A DNA stretch of 64,000 nucleotides from assembly GCF_000092065.1 (NCBI RefSeq), contig NC_009358.1:682001-746000 (forward strand), read 5' to 3'. The position numbers and the translations under genes were made by a program. This DNA comes from Ostreococcus lucimarinus CCE9901 (lineage: Eukaryota; Chlorophyta; Mamiellophyceae; Mamiellales; Bathycoccaceae). The notes below the pieces were generated by a model. That model did not search any database. It saw only the letters and a program-made list of their open reading frames with translations, and was not told the origin of the DNA. Every line of letters begins with the position of its first letter. Within the stretch, counting starts at the first letter, position 1. Positions 27,096 to 34,957 of the stretch are shown piece by piece.

Positions 27096-27396
27096 CCGCC
27101 TCTCGCGCGCGCTTCCTCCCCACCGTCCGCGCCGCCTTCGCCGCCTTCCCCGCCTCGCCCGCCAGGAACCGCGCGCGCAATCGCTGTCGCGCCGCGACCG
27201 AGCGCGCCGAGCCGCCCTCGCCCAGCCGCACGCCCGCGAGTCCGCGATTCGTCGTCGCGACGCCGCCCTGGCCGCCGCCCTTGAACCCGTTCGACTTGAC
27301 GCTGACGTTTTTAATCTCGCGCGTCAGCCCGCGCCGACCGCCGAGATCGCGACTGGCCTTGGACGCGTGCCCGTCCTTCGGGCCGGGCGCGGGCAT
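26773..27396 (-). CDS. C2H2 (U1/JAZ-type) zinc-finger protein, otherwise unknown
   Basis: 207 residues, intronless. One zinc finger near the C-terminus, FCDVCACKCGSRNNYETHVASKRH (Cys-x2-Cys-x13-His-x5-His type), resembles the U1-C/JAZ/matrin fingers that bind double-stranded RNA or RNP. The N-terminal half is Gly/Arg/Lys-rich. The middle is a low-complexity Thr/Ala run from GTC/GCC triplets, built from a unit repeated twice. Function is not known; RNA binding is inferred from the finger class. The Psb27 gene lies upstream on the same strand. Confidence 0.65.
27006..27102. repeat. Tandem GTC/GCC triplet tract inside the zinc-finger gene
   Basis: Two near-identical blocks, each (GCC)n-(GTC)8-9-GCC-GTC-GCC-GCC, lie end to end. 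On the coding strand they give Ala-Thr-Ala-Thr9-Ala twice. The pure triplets suggest replication slippage plus one block duplication. The opposite strand is also open through the tract and produces spurious poly-Arg/Ser frames. Confidence 0.8.
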
Positions 27397-27474
27397 GACG
27401 GCGCGACCGAGAGTGACGACCGACGACGAAGAATGGCTCGTCGAAACGCGCCGACGAGGGAGAACGGAGTGGCA

Positions 27475-28167
27475 TCACAACGCGCGTAATTTATCCATGA
27501 TGGTCGGCTCGGGCGCGGGTAATAAATCGCGCGCCTCGTACAGACGCGATAAAATCCTGTCGCGCACCTCCGCGCTCATCTCCGCCGTGGCGCCGTTCTT
27601 CTTGTAAAACGCGCTCAACTCGCGCAGCGCCTCGGCGATGTCGGCGTACGACGCGCTCGAGGACGCCGACGCGCTCCCTCCGCCGCCATCGTACGATATG
27701 TACGCCTTCACCGCCTCCTTGGCCGGTTTCGCGAATTTATACCGCTCTCCCGGGGATTTATTCGCGTTTCGCGCCTCGTGCTCGAGCGACGTCGACAGCG
27801 CGTCGACGAGCTCGCGCGCGACTCTCGCGTAGTCCCTCGGGACGTCCTCCAGCGCGTTCGCCGCGTCCGTCGCCGTCGAGCACGCCCCCGCCGCGAGCGC
27901 GATCGCGTTCGTCGCGAAGAACGTTCGACGTCGCACGTCGCGCGCGTCCGCGCCGCCCGCGCCGTCGTCGTCGCGCGCCGTCGTCGACGTCGCGTCGTCG
28001 CCGCGCACCAGCCCGAGCGCCTCGCAGCGGAAGATTTCCCCGACGCACGGCGTCACGCGCACGAGATTCGCCCTCGAGCGCGGGTCGCACGCGCGCGCGG
28101 ACGCATCGCGTCGCGTCGCGCGCGTCGGCGTCGTCGCGCGCGTCGGCGTCGTCGCGCGCGTCGGCAT
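27475..28167 (-). CDS. psb27: Photosystem II assembly factor Psb27, thylakoid lumen
   Basis: 230 residues from ATG 28167. It has a bipartite targeting signal: a plastid transit region with a TRATTP repeat near the N-terminus, then a twin-arginine-like lumen signal VRRRTFFATNAIALAAGA. The mature part (~125-230) is a four-helix protein: DYARVARELVDAL, KFAKPAKEAVKAYIS, SYADIAEALRELSAFYKKNG, VRDRILSRLYEARDLL. The 'Y..I..AL..LS..Y...G' and final 'R.RIL..L..A...L' pattern fits Psb27, which binds CP43 during PSII repair and assembly. A Gly/Ser insertion lies between helices 2 and 3. It diverges from a conserved gene at 28271. Confidence 0.75.
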   Translation of the reverse strand: MPTRATTPTRATTPTRATRRDASARACDPRSRANLVRVTPCVGEIFRCEALGLVRGDDATSTTARDDDGAGGADARDVRRRTFFATNAIALAAGACSTATDAANALEDVPRDYARVARELVDALSTSLEHEARNANKSPGERYKFAKPAKEAVKAYISYDGGGGSASASSSASYADIAEALRELSAFYKKNGATAEMSAEVRDRILSRLYEARDLLPAPEPTIMDKLRAL

Positions 28168-28270
28168 CGCGCGTCGGCGTGTGCCGACCAACGGTCTCGT
28201 CGCGCGGCGCGCGCGCGGCCCGCACACGACGACGCGCGTCGCGTCGAGCCGCGTCGAGTCGCGCCGACGG

Positions 28271-28891
28271 ATGGCGACGCCGCGGACGCCGGCGCGCGCG
28301 CGCGCGACGGCGCGCGCGCGCGTCGACGCGCGCCGAGCGACGCGCGCGCGCGCGCGCGGGGAGAGTGCGCGCGCGGCGACGTCGGAAAACGCCGGCGCGC
28401 GCGTCGCGCTCGTCGCCGGCGCGCTCGCGGTGTCGCTGGCGCGCGACGTCGACGTCGCGAGGGCGTTCGTCGGCGACATCGCGCTCGACGACGTGCGGTA
28501 CGAGGCGATGGAGAGGTGTCCGGAGAATCAGTACGTGCCAAACAAACAGAAGACGACGTGCCTGCGGTTCACCGCGCGAGCGACGAATGCGGTGAAAGGA
28601 CGGACGATCGAGAGCGCGAACGTGTTTGGGTTCGTGGAAGACGCGCAAGGGAACAGCGCGGCGACGGTGAACGCGGATGGGAATTCGAGGACGGTGTTGG
28701 CGAGCATCGACGCGCCGATACCGAAGGGCGAGTCCGACGTGCACTTCGTCGTCACGGTGTTCAAGGACTCGTTGGAGAATAATGGGCCGTTGAGATTGAA
28801 AGCGTTCAAGGCGGTGGGATCGGTGGCGGATATCGATAAGCGGTTCACGCCGTTCGACGCGTGCGAGGTCGATCCGGACTCGTGTCTTTGA
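28271..28891 (+). CDS. Conserved protein with organelle-type leader, function unknown
   Basis: 206 residues. An Arg/Ala-rich leader (~1-40) is followed by a hydrophobic stretch (GARVALVAGALAVSLARDV) that may be a membrane or lumen-targeting segment. The rest is a compact domain containing ERCPENQYVPNKQKTTCLRF, ANVFGFVEDAQGNSAATVN and SDVHFVVTVFKDS, ending CEVDPDSCL. Four Cys residues may form disulfides. I believe similar sequences occur in plant chloroplast proteins but cannot name the family. The upstream frame start at 28181 is GTG, so the first ATG is used. It pairs with Psb27, which fits a thylakoid setting. Confidence 0.6.
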   Translation: MATPRTPARARATARARVDARRATRARARGESARAATSENAGARVALVAGALAVSLARDVDVARAFVGDIALDDVRYEAMERCPENQYVPNKQKTTCLRFTARATNAVKGRTIESANVFGFVEDAQGNSAATVNADGNSRTVLASIDAPIPKGESDVHFVVTVFKDSLENNGPLRLKAFKAVGSVADIDKRFTPFDACEVDPDSCL

Positions 28892-28986
28892 TTTAGGCGG
28901 TTAATTTAATTACAAGGCGTGTGACGTGTTAAAATGCACATAAATGTTTAAGTCAAACATGCGTCCTCTTAAGACTTCTCTCTGCG

Positions 28987-30768
28987 CTAGTAAAGACCGA
29001 TGAACTTCCACCACGACATACCGACGGTGCCATAGATGAAAAAGTTTACCACGGACATGTACAAGCCCTGTTTCCAAAGCTTGTTCAAACTGATTTCACC
29101 CGCGCCAAAGTATACAGCAGCTTGTCCACTGGCGTAGTGCGTCAAACCACCCATGTTGTTCGTGTTGAATGCCAACGAAAGCGCCGCGAGCGGCGGTGGC
29201 ACGCCCGCCGCCAAGAGGAGCGTCAGGAACGCCGGATACAACGCGCCGACGTGCGCCGACTGAGACGCGAAGAAGTAGTGCAAGAAGAAGTAAAACACAT
29301 GGAGCGCTGTGAACATACCCCACACGCCCAAGTTCAGGCTCAAGAGGTACGTAGACACGAATCCACTCAACCAGGAGACGACGCCCATCGCGTTGAGCTG
29401 GCCGCTGAAACCGACCAAAACGGCGAACCAAATCAGCGTATCCCATGAGCCTTTTTGCCCGAGCGCTTCGTCCCAAGACAGCACGCCGAACATGAGCATG
29501 AAGCACATGCCAATCATGGCCGCAACTACGGCGCTGATACCGAGCTGGACGCCGAACACCCACAAAAACACAGTCAAACTGAGCGACCCGACCATCTTCT
29601 TCTCGATGCTACTCAAAGGGCCGAGTTGTTTGAGACGTTCTGCTGCCGCCATGGGCGCCTCCGGGGTCTCGTTCAGCTCCGGTGGATCGAGCATAAACAC
29701 TACGAACGGAGTAGCGAGAAGTGACACGAGCGCGGGCACGCTCGCCGCGACGAACCAAGTATTGAACGGGTTCGAGAATGGAATTCCGCTCTGCAGTGCG
29801 ATTTGCATCGCCAAAAAGTTTTGAGCGGCACCAGATAACAAAAATGTCGACGTCGCGCTCGTGCCTTGGATTTGTTGTCCGATGAGATACTCTCGCGTGC
29901 GCTTATCGAGCGACTTGATGACCGGTACGAAGACACCAGCCGCTCGCGCGGTGGTGGACGGCATCGCCGGCGAAAGCAACGCCTCGGCGATTTGAAAACC
30001 GTACGCGAGTGAAAGCGTCGTCCCACCCGCGATGGACACGAAAAGCAACGCCAATCTATCACCAAAGCCAGTTTTTATGAACGCCCTGGCAAAAAACCCC
30101 GTGACGACGATGAGCCACACGACCTCGTTCGTTATCGCGCTCATACCCTGCGTAAACGTAAGCGTCTTCGTCGCCAGCGCCACCGTCAACGCCCCGAACG
30201 CCCACGCCCCGATCGGCATCGGTTTCAGCACTAAACCCGTCACCGTACTCACAAATATACTCAACAAGTCCCACGCCGGTGGATCCAGCGCCGCTGGACA
30301 ACCGATCCCGAACCGCAAAAACGCCCCGACCCCGACGGCGACGAGCGCGTTCGTCACGTTCAACTCGTCCGCCTCCTCCACCACCGCTCTCGTCGTCGAC
30401 GCGCCTCCCGCCGCGCTCACCGTCACATCCACCGTCTCCTTCTCGCCGTCTCCATCACCGTTCGACGACCGCATCGCGACCCGTCTCGCGCGTCTCGTCG
30501 TCCCTCGCGCGTCTCCCAGACACCCGATCGCGCGTTCGCCTCCCCCGTCGCCTCCGACCGCGTCCCGTCGCGCGCGCGCGCCGACGCGAACGAACCCATC
30601 GTACACGCTTCGCGCCTTGGCCTCGCACGTCTCTCCTCGCGCGCGGCGTCGCGCGCCGACGTGCGCGAAACGCGTCGCTTTTTGATTCCGGCGGCTCGAC
30701 GCGCGCGCGCGCGCGCCGTCGCACCGCGATCGCTCGACGCCCAGCGCGGGCGCGGCGACGACGCGCAT
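28987..30768 (-). CDS. Plastid 2-oxoglutarate/malate translocator (DiT1-like, DASS/SLC13 family)
   Basis: 593 residues: a ~100-residue basic leader, then about 12 membrane segments. Family marks include AALDPPAWDLLSIFV, the SPAMPSTTARAAGVFVPV loop (re-entrant SNT-like motif, here STTAR), IQGTSATSTFLLSGAAQNFL and NMGGLTHYASGQAAVYFGAG. DiT1 exchanges malate for 2-oxoglutarate across the plastid inner envelope and links ammonium assimilation to photorespiration. Distinguishing DiT1 from DiT2 (glutamate/malate) by eye is uncertain. A later ATG at about 30474 would remove most of the leader. Confidence 0.9.
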   Translation of the reverse strand: MRVVAAPALGVERSRCDGARARASSRRNQKATRFAHVGARRRARGETCEAKARSVYDGFVRVGARARRDAVGGDGGGERAIGCLGDARGTTRRARRVAMRSSNGDGDGEKETVDVTVSAAGGASTTRAVVEEADELNVTNALVAVGVGAFLRFGIGCPAALDPPAWDLLSIFVSTVTGLVLKPMPIGAWAFGALTVALATKTLTFTQGMSAITNEVVWLIVVTGFFARAFIKTGFGDRLALLFVSIAGGTTLSLAYGFQIAEALLSPAMPSTTARAAGVFVPVIKSLDKRTREYLIGQQIQGTSATSTFLLSGAAQNFLAMQIALQSGIPFSNPFNTWFVAASVPALVSLLATPFVVFMLDPPELNETPEAPMAAAERLKQLGPLSSIEKKMVGSLSLTVFLWVFGVQLGISAVVAAMIGMCFMLMFGVLSWDEALGQKGSWDTLIWFAVLVGFSGQLNAMGVVSWLSGFVSTYLLSLNLGVWGMFTALHVFYFFLHYFFASQSAHVGALYPAFLTLLLAAGVPPPLAALSLAFNTNNMGGLTHYASGQAAVYFGAGEISLNKLWKQGLYMSVVNFFIYGTVGMSWWKFIGLY

Positions 30769-31174
30769 CGTCCGTTCGCTGCGCGGCTCGCACGCGCGGG
30801 CGCTCGCGCGTGCGCGTGTGAAGAGCGCGCCGCGCGCGAATCACTTTTTGGAAATGGTCACGCGGCGACGGTCGGCCGGTCGACGGCGCCGCGGGACGAC
30901 GAGCGAAACGCGAGAGCGAAGCGCGCGACGAAGCGCGCGAAATGGATGCATGGCCGCTGTGAATACACGCGAACTAATGATGATGCGCGAGAAAATCCGA
31001 GACGCACGCGCGGGAGACGGAATATCGACGCGAGCGGGGCGCGCCGAAGCGCGCGTGACCGCTCGCGCGTCACGGAGCGGAGAGGCTCGACGTCGTCTCC
31101 GCGGACGTTTGAAACGCGGATATATCGCGCGCGGCGTCGTCGATGGATGACGACGACGACGCGAAATAATGTGG
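30769..31174. other. 406-bp spacer: promoter of DiT1 and 3' UTR of the selenoprotein
   Basis: Both flanking genes are on the minus strand, so this spacer holds the selenoprotein's 3' UTR (right part) and the DiT1 promoter (left part). The right part contains the SECIS-like stem listed separately. Reading frames on the plus strand here (for example 30818-31150) start at non-ATG codons or are Arg-rich, and are not treated as genes. Confidence 0.45.
31024..31073 (-). promoter_or_regulatory. Candidate SECIS element of the selenoprotein gene
   Basis: On the minus strand, ~100 nt after the stop: 5' GTGAC (31073-31069) opposite CGAT (31027-31024) supplies the tandem G.A quartet of a SECIS core (UGA/GA flanked by U.U and C.C). 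Above it, G.U plus nine Watson-Crick pairs (CGCGAGCGG with CCGCTCGCG). A small internal loop (UCAC) follows, capped by GCGCGC-UUCG-GCGCGC, the layout of a form-2 SECIS. The usual unpaired AA (or CC) at the top of the main helix is not seen; UCAC stands there. This is the only TGA-quartet candidate in the 3' UTR. Confidence 0.5.
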
Positions 31175-31912
31175 TTAAATACCGACGGCTTTTAAGACGT
31201 CGGCGATCTCGGGATGCGCACCCGGGAGCGCGTCGGCCCAAGCGTATTCGACGTCGTCGCCGGCTAAAACGAACGTGCCGCCGAGACGCAACACACCCTC
31301 TGGAACGCCCTTTTGACCCTTCTTGATCGGCGCCAACTTCCCCGCGTTCCCGAGATACGCCAACCAATCCTTGAACGAAAAGTTCGTCGGCTTCAAATCC
31401 ACCTTCTCCGGCTTGGCGTCGGTAAATTTCCCGAATCCGCACGCGTCGTACAGCGCGAAATCGTCGCTATCGTCGACGAACGCGATGTCGCTCGGAATCT
31501 CCGGATTCAACTCCAAAAACGTCCTCAACTGCTCCGCCGTCCCGAGACTCACGAGCGTCACGCTCCCGCCCGCCGCCTCGATCCGTCCTCGACTGTCCGC
31601 CACGCTCCGCGCGTAGCTCCAACAAAACAGTCACGCGAGGTGACGAAGCACGACGACGACGTTCGGCGCGCCCGACGTCGCGCGTCCGAGCGGCGCGCGC
31701 GTCCCGTCGGCGCCGACGATCTCGCACGCGCGCAGCGCGGCCGCGGAGACGCTCGCGCCGTTGATGGTCGCCGTTCGCGCGCCGACGTCGTCGTCGACCG
31801 CGCACGCGATCTCGCCGCAGTCGAGCGCGCGCGGCGCGACGCGGCGCGCGGCGCGCGCGCGACGCGCGGCGACCGGCGCGGGCGCGACGGTCGGCGCGCG
31901 CGCGGCGCGCAT
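31175..31912 (-). CDS. Selenoprotein: peroxiredoxin-like (SelU/PRXL2, AhpC/TSA) with in-frame TGA
   Basis: Read from ATG 31912 to TAA 31175 with one in-frame TGA (31633-31631, codon 94); 245 residues if TGA is selenocysteine. The TGA falls exactly where the thioredoxin-fold redox motif is expected: NVVVVLRHLA-U94-LFC97-WSYARSVADSRG, a U-x-x-C in place of C-x-x-C. The C-terminal side continues with GGSVTLVSLGTAEQL and IAFVDDSDDF, typical of the AhpC/TSA-like PRXL2/SelU group. An Arg/Ala leader suggests organelle targeting. No intron with this genome's GTGCGY donor would remove the TGA without deleting the redox site. Ostreococcus is known to be selenoprotein-rich. Confidence 0.85.
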
Positions 31913-31995
31913 GGCGTCGCTCGAGCGTCGCGATGTGACTCGCGCGCGGTGCGCGGTCGCGCGTCAGACGCGCGCGCGGCGCGACGGCGGCGACG

Positions 31996-32868
31996 ATGCC
32001 GGCGCGCGCGCGCGGGGCGACGCTCGCGTACGACGTCCCGAGGCTTCGCCTGGACGCCGCGACGCGCGCGGAGGTGGACGCGCTCCTGCGACGACGCGCG
32101 CCGTTGATTTTGGTGGATGACGACGCGCGCGCGCGCGTGCCGCGGTGGACGACGGAGACGCTCGCGCGCGCGGCGAGTCGCGACGCCGTCCCGCTCGAGC
32201 GCACGGGCGCGAACGAACGCGCGTGCGTCTTGACGGAGTATCTCAAGTTTGAAGACGAAGAGACGCGCGGGATGTACATGCGAAACTTGCACCTGTCGCG
32301 GTACTTTCCGAAGCTCGCCGAGGAGATTCGGTTGCCGGAGGATTTGTTCGGCGAGAACGCGCTGGCGGACGAGACGAAAACGCCGAACGCGCCCGCCGTC
32401 TGGCGGAATTGGTTCGAGCTGTTCGTGTGTCACGCGAAGCACTGCGCCGGGTTTCCTTTTTTACATCGCGATTCGTGCTGCGTGCACGCGGCGTCGTATC
32501 AAATTCTCGGTCGCAAGCGCTTCACGCTGTTCGCGCCGAGCGAAGGTCCGCGACTGTACCAATCCGGCGGCACTGGGAATCGTTCGATGATCGAAGACAT
32601 CGACGCCCCGGACGTCTTCGAGCGATATCCAGAGTTTCGACGCGCCCGCCGCTTAACGGTGGACGTCTCGGAGGGGGAAATATTAGTCGTGCCGTCGATG
32701 TGGTGGCACACCGCTTCGCCGCTCCCGTGCGAAGCCTCGGACGACGTCTGCGTCAGCGTCGCCGCGTCCTTCGTCGATGATTCCGTGTACGAAAACTTCT
32801 TAGACGCGCACGCGGAGTTTCAGGCGATGCAAAGCCTCGTCGCCGCCGGCGCGGCGAAGATGTTGTAG
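31996..32868 (+). CDS. JmjC/cupin-8 Fe(II)/2-oxoglutarate oxygenase
   Basis: 290 residues. The cupin core carries the iron triad H157-x-D159 (FPFLHRDSCCVHA) and His238 (VPSMWWHTA), with GRKRFTLFAP between them holding the likely 2-oxoglutarate-binding Lys. This arrangement matches cytosolic/nuclear JmjC hydroxylases of the JMJD6/JMJD4-HIF1AN class rather than histone demethylases with extra domains. The N-terminal 140 residues include a 'rrrAPLILVDDDA' start typical of cupin-8 proteins. Substrate unknown. It diverges from the selenoprotein with 83 bp between ATGs and is followed after 38 bp by the CLC gene. Confidence 0.82.
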   Translation: MPARARGATLAYDVPRLRLDAATRAEVDALLRRRAPLILVDDDARARVPRWTTETLARAASRDAVPLERTGANERACVLTEYLKFEDEETRGMYMRNLHLSRYFPKLAEEIRLPEDLFGENALADETKTPNAPAVWRNWFELFVCHAKHCAGFPFLHRDSCCVHAASYQILGRKRFTLFAPSEGPRLYQSGGTGNRSMIEDIDAPDVFERYPEFRRARRLTVDVSEGEILVVPSMWWHTASPLPCEASDDVCVSVAASFVDDSVYENFLDAHAEFQAMQSLVAAGAAKML

Positions 32869-32906
32869 TCGTAACGTACGAAAAGTTCTCAGACTGCGAC
32901 GCCGCG

Positions 32907-34946
32907 ATGCGAAGCGCGTCCGGCGCCGCCGCCTCGACGGCGTCGTCACCGCGCGCGCGCGATCCTCGCGCGCGCCGCGCCGCGCCGCGCGTCGCCGTCA
33001 CCGCGCGCGCGGTGACGCGAGCGGACGCACCGCGCGCGCCGTCGCCCGCGCCCGAGAACGCGGACCAGAACACGCTGCTCGCGACCGCCGCGGTCGTCGG
33101 CGTCGCGAGCGGACTCGCGGTGTCCGCGTTCGCGGCGACGGAGAAGGCGATCAACGTGGTGGCGAGCGCGAGCTGCGCGAGCGTCGGGTGCGACGGCGCG
33201 GCGGCGTTCGGCGCGCTGGATCCGGGAGGAGAACTGGGGAACGCGCTGGGCACGGTCGCGGTGCCAGCGCTCGGAGGATTGTGCGTGAGTGCGCTTCGAG
33301 CGCTCGCGGGGGGGTTCGCGGGAGAACCGGAGCGAGGATGGATGTTTGGGAAGGCGAGCGCGAACGCGGGGAGCGCGAGCACGGACGATTACGCGGGGAT
33401 CGATTTGAATGAGTTCGATGAGAACGAGGACGTCAGGGTCGGCGTTAAGGTGCTCGCGAAGACCGCGGCGGCGGCGATCACACTCGGGACGGGATGTTCG
33501 CTCGGGCCAGAAGGGCCAAGCGTGGAGATTGGCGCGGCGGTGGCGGATCGAGTGGGCGCGGCGTTTCCATCCGTGGCGCCGAATAGATTGGGATTATTAG
33601 CCGCGGGGGCCGCCGCGGGGTTTAGCGCGGGTTTCGGCGCGCCGATTTCCGGGTTGTTCTTCGGGTTTGAGTCAATTCTCGTGCCCGGGTCGAAAGCTGG
33701 TGGTGATGGCGACACCAAAGCTGGCGCGGTGACGACGGAGATGGTCATCTTGGCGAGTGTCTTGGCGACAGTGGCGAGTAAAGCCGTCCTCGGCGCGCTG
33801 CCTTCCGTGGACGTGCCGCCGTTTGAAATTTCGGACTTTGTCGAGCTTCCTTTGTACCTGCCGCTCGGGTTCGCGTGTGGAGTCACCGCCGCTGCTCTGA
33901 GAAAGATGAATGTCGTTTTTGACGATTTCGCGGAGAATTTCGTCGCCGTAGAACGCGAAAAAGGCGGGTTGGGCATTTCTAGAATATGGCACGCCCCGAT
34001 AGGGGGATTTCTGCTCGGCTGCCTGGCGTTGAAGTTTCCTCAGGTGACGTACCAAGGTTTCGATAACGTCAACGCGCTGCTTGTGCAAAACGATGCCGGC
34101 GCTGGTTGGGCCGCGGCGACGTATACTCCATTGGTTCTCGGCGAGTTCGTGCTCGCGAAACTGCTCGCGACGGCGATTTGTCGAGGTTCAGGGTTGGTCG
34201 GTGGCGTATATGCACCTTCTCTATTTTTAGGCGCCGCTTTGGGTACGGCTTTCGGTGGCGCACTGGAATCGACGTATTTCCCACCTATGTTTGTCGCGCC
34301 GCCGCAAGCATACGCGCTCGTCGCCATGGCCGGCGTTCTCGGGGGCGTTTGTCGCGTCCCTCTCACAGCCATATTGCTTTTGTTCGAGCTCACAGGTGAT
34401 TATAGAATAATTTTGCCGCTGATGGGTACCGTCACGGTCGCAACCTCCATCGTGAATTCAGTGGAGACGAGCGCGGTGCCTTTCAGCACGAGCGACATCG
34501 AGACGCGCGGCGTGGCGGCTCTCGCTAGCTCGCTCGTGGCCCGTCCGCGTGATCTCATGAGGAGCGATATCGTCATCATCGATGAGGAGACTACGATTGA
34601 AGCGGCTTCGATGACTCTTTTGAGGGTATCTGATTCCGAAAATCCGCCGCCGTGCGCGTTCGTCGTCGCCGACGGCGTGTTCGTCGGCGTCGTCACTCCG
34701 AGTAGCATCGCGGATGCCATTGTGCAGCGCGGATTTGATACGCGTGCGCGCGTCGCTGAAGCATTGATCGACGTGAAGGTCATAGAGCCCGACGTCAAGT
34801 TACGAGACGTCGACTTCGCCGATGACGGCGCATTCGCCGTCGTTGTCGACTCGTCCAATCAGCCCTTGGGCGTGGTCGAGACTAGCGCGGCGTTGAAGCA
34901 AATGAGTCGCGAGCGTCTTCGTTCTGCCTTGTCTGGCGAATTGTAA
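32907..34946 (+). CDS. CLC-family chloride/anion channel with CBS region, probably plastid
   Basis: 679 residues: an Arg/Ala leader (~45), then the multi-helix CLC core. The selectivity signature GTGCSLGPEGPSVEIGAAV includes the gating Glu202; GAPISGLFFGFE and GVYAPSLFLGAALGTAFGG follow, the latter carrying the anion-site helix. Residues ~540-670 form a CBS pair (RDLMRSDIVIIDEE ... DDGAFAVVVDSSNQPLGVVE). The transit-like leader and short core suggest a CLC-e/f-type protein of plastid or Golgi membranes. Whether it is a channel or an exchanger cannot be read here. The stop lies 11 bp from that of convergent AP-1 gamma. Confidence 0.9.
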   Translation: MRSASGAAASTASSPRARDPRARRAAPRVAVTARAVTRADAPRAPSPAPENADQNTLLATAAVVGVASGLAVSAFAATEKAINVVASASCASVGCDGAAAFGALDPGGELGNALGTVAVPALGGLCVSALRALAGGFAGEPERGWMFGKASANAGSASTDDYAGIDLNEFDENEDVRVGVKVLAKTAAAAITLGTGCSLGPEGPSVEIGAAVADRVGAAFPSVAPNRLGLLAAGAAAGFSAGFGAPISGLFFGFESILVPGSKAGGDGDTKAGAVTTEMVILASVLATVASKAVLGALPSVDVPPFEISDFVELPLYLPLGFACGVTAAALRKMNVVFDDFAENFVAVEREKGGLGISRIWHAPIGGFLLGCLALKFPQVTYQGFDNVNALLVQNDAGAGWAAATYTPLVLGEFVLAKLLATAICRGSGLVGGVYAPSLFLGAALGTAFGGALESTYFPPMFVAPPQAYALVAMAGVLGGVCRVPLTAILLLFELTGDYRIILPLMGTVTVATSIVNSVETSAVPFSTSDIETRGVAALASSLVARPRDLMRSDIVIIDEETTIEAASMTLLRVSDSENPPPCAFVVADGVFVGVVTPSSIADAIVQRGFDTRARVAEALIDVKVIEPDVKLRDVDFADDGAFAVVVDSSNQPLGVVETSAALKQMSRERLRSALSGEL

Positions 34947-34957
34947 TTACATTATTT

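Noticed and set aside
30818-31150. Plus-strand frame in the selenoprotein 3' spacer
   Set aside because: Starts at GTG, Arg-rich, and overlaps the SECIS-like stem.
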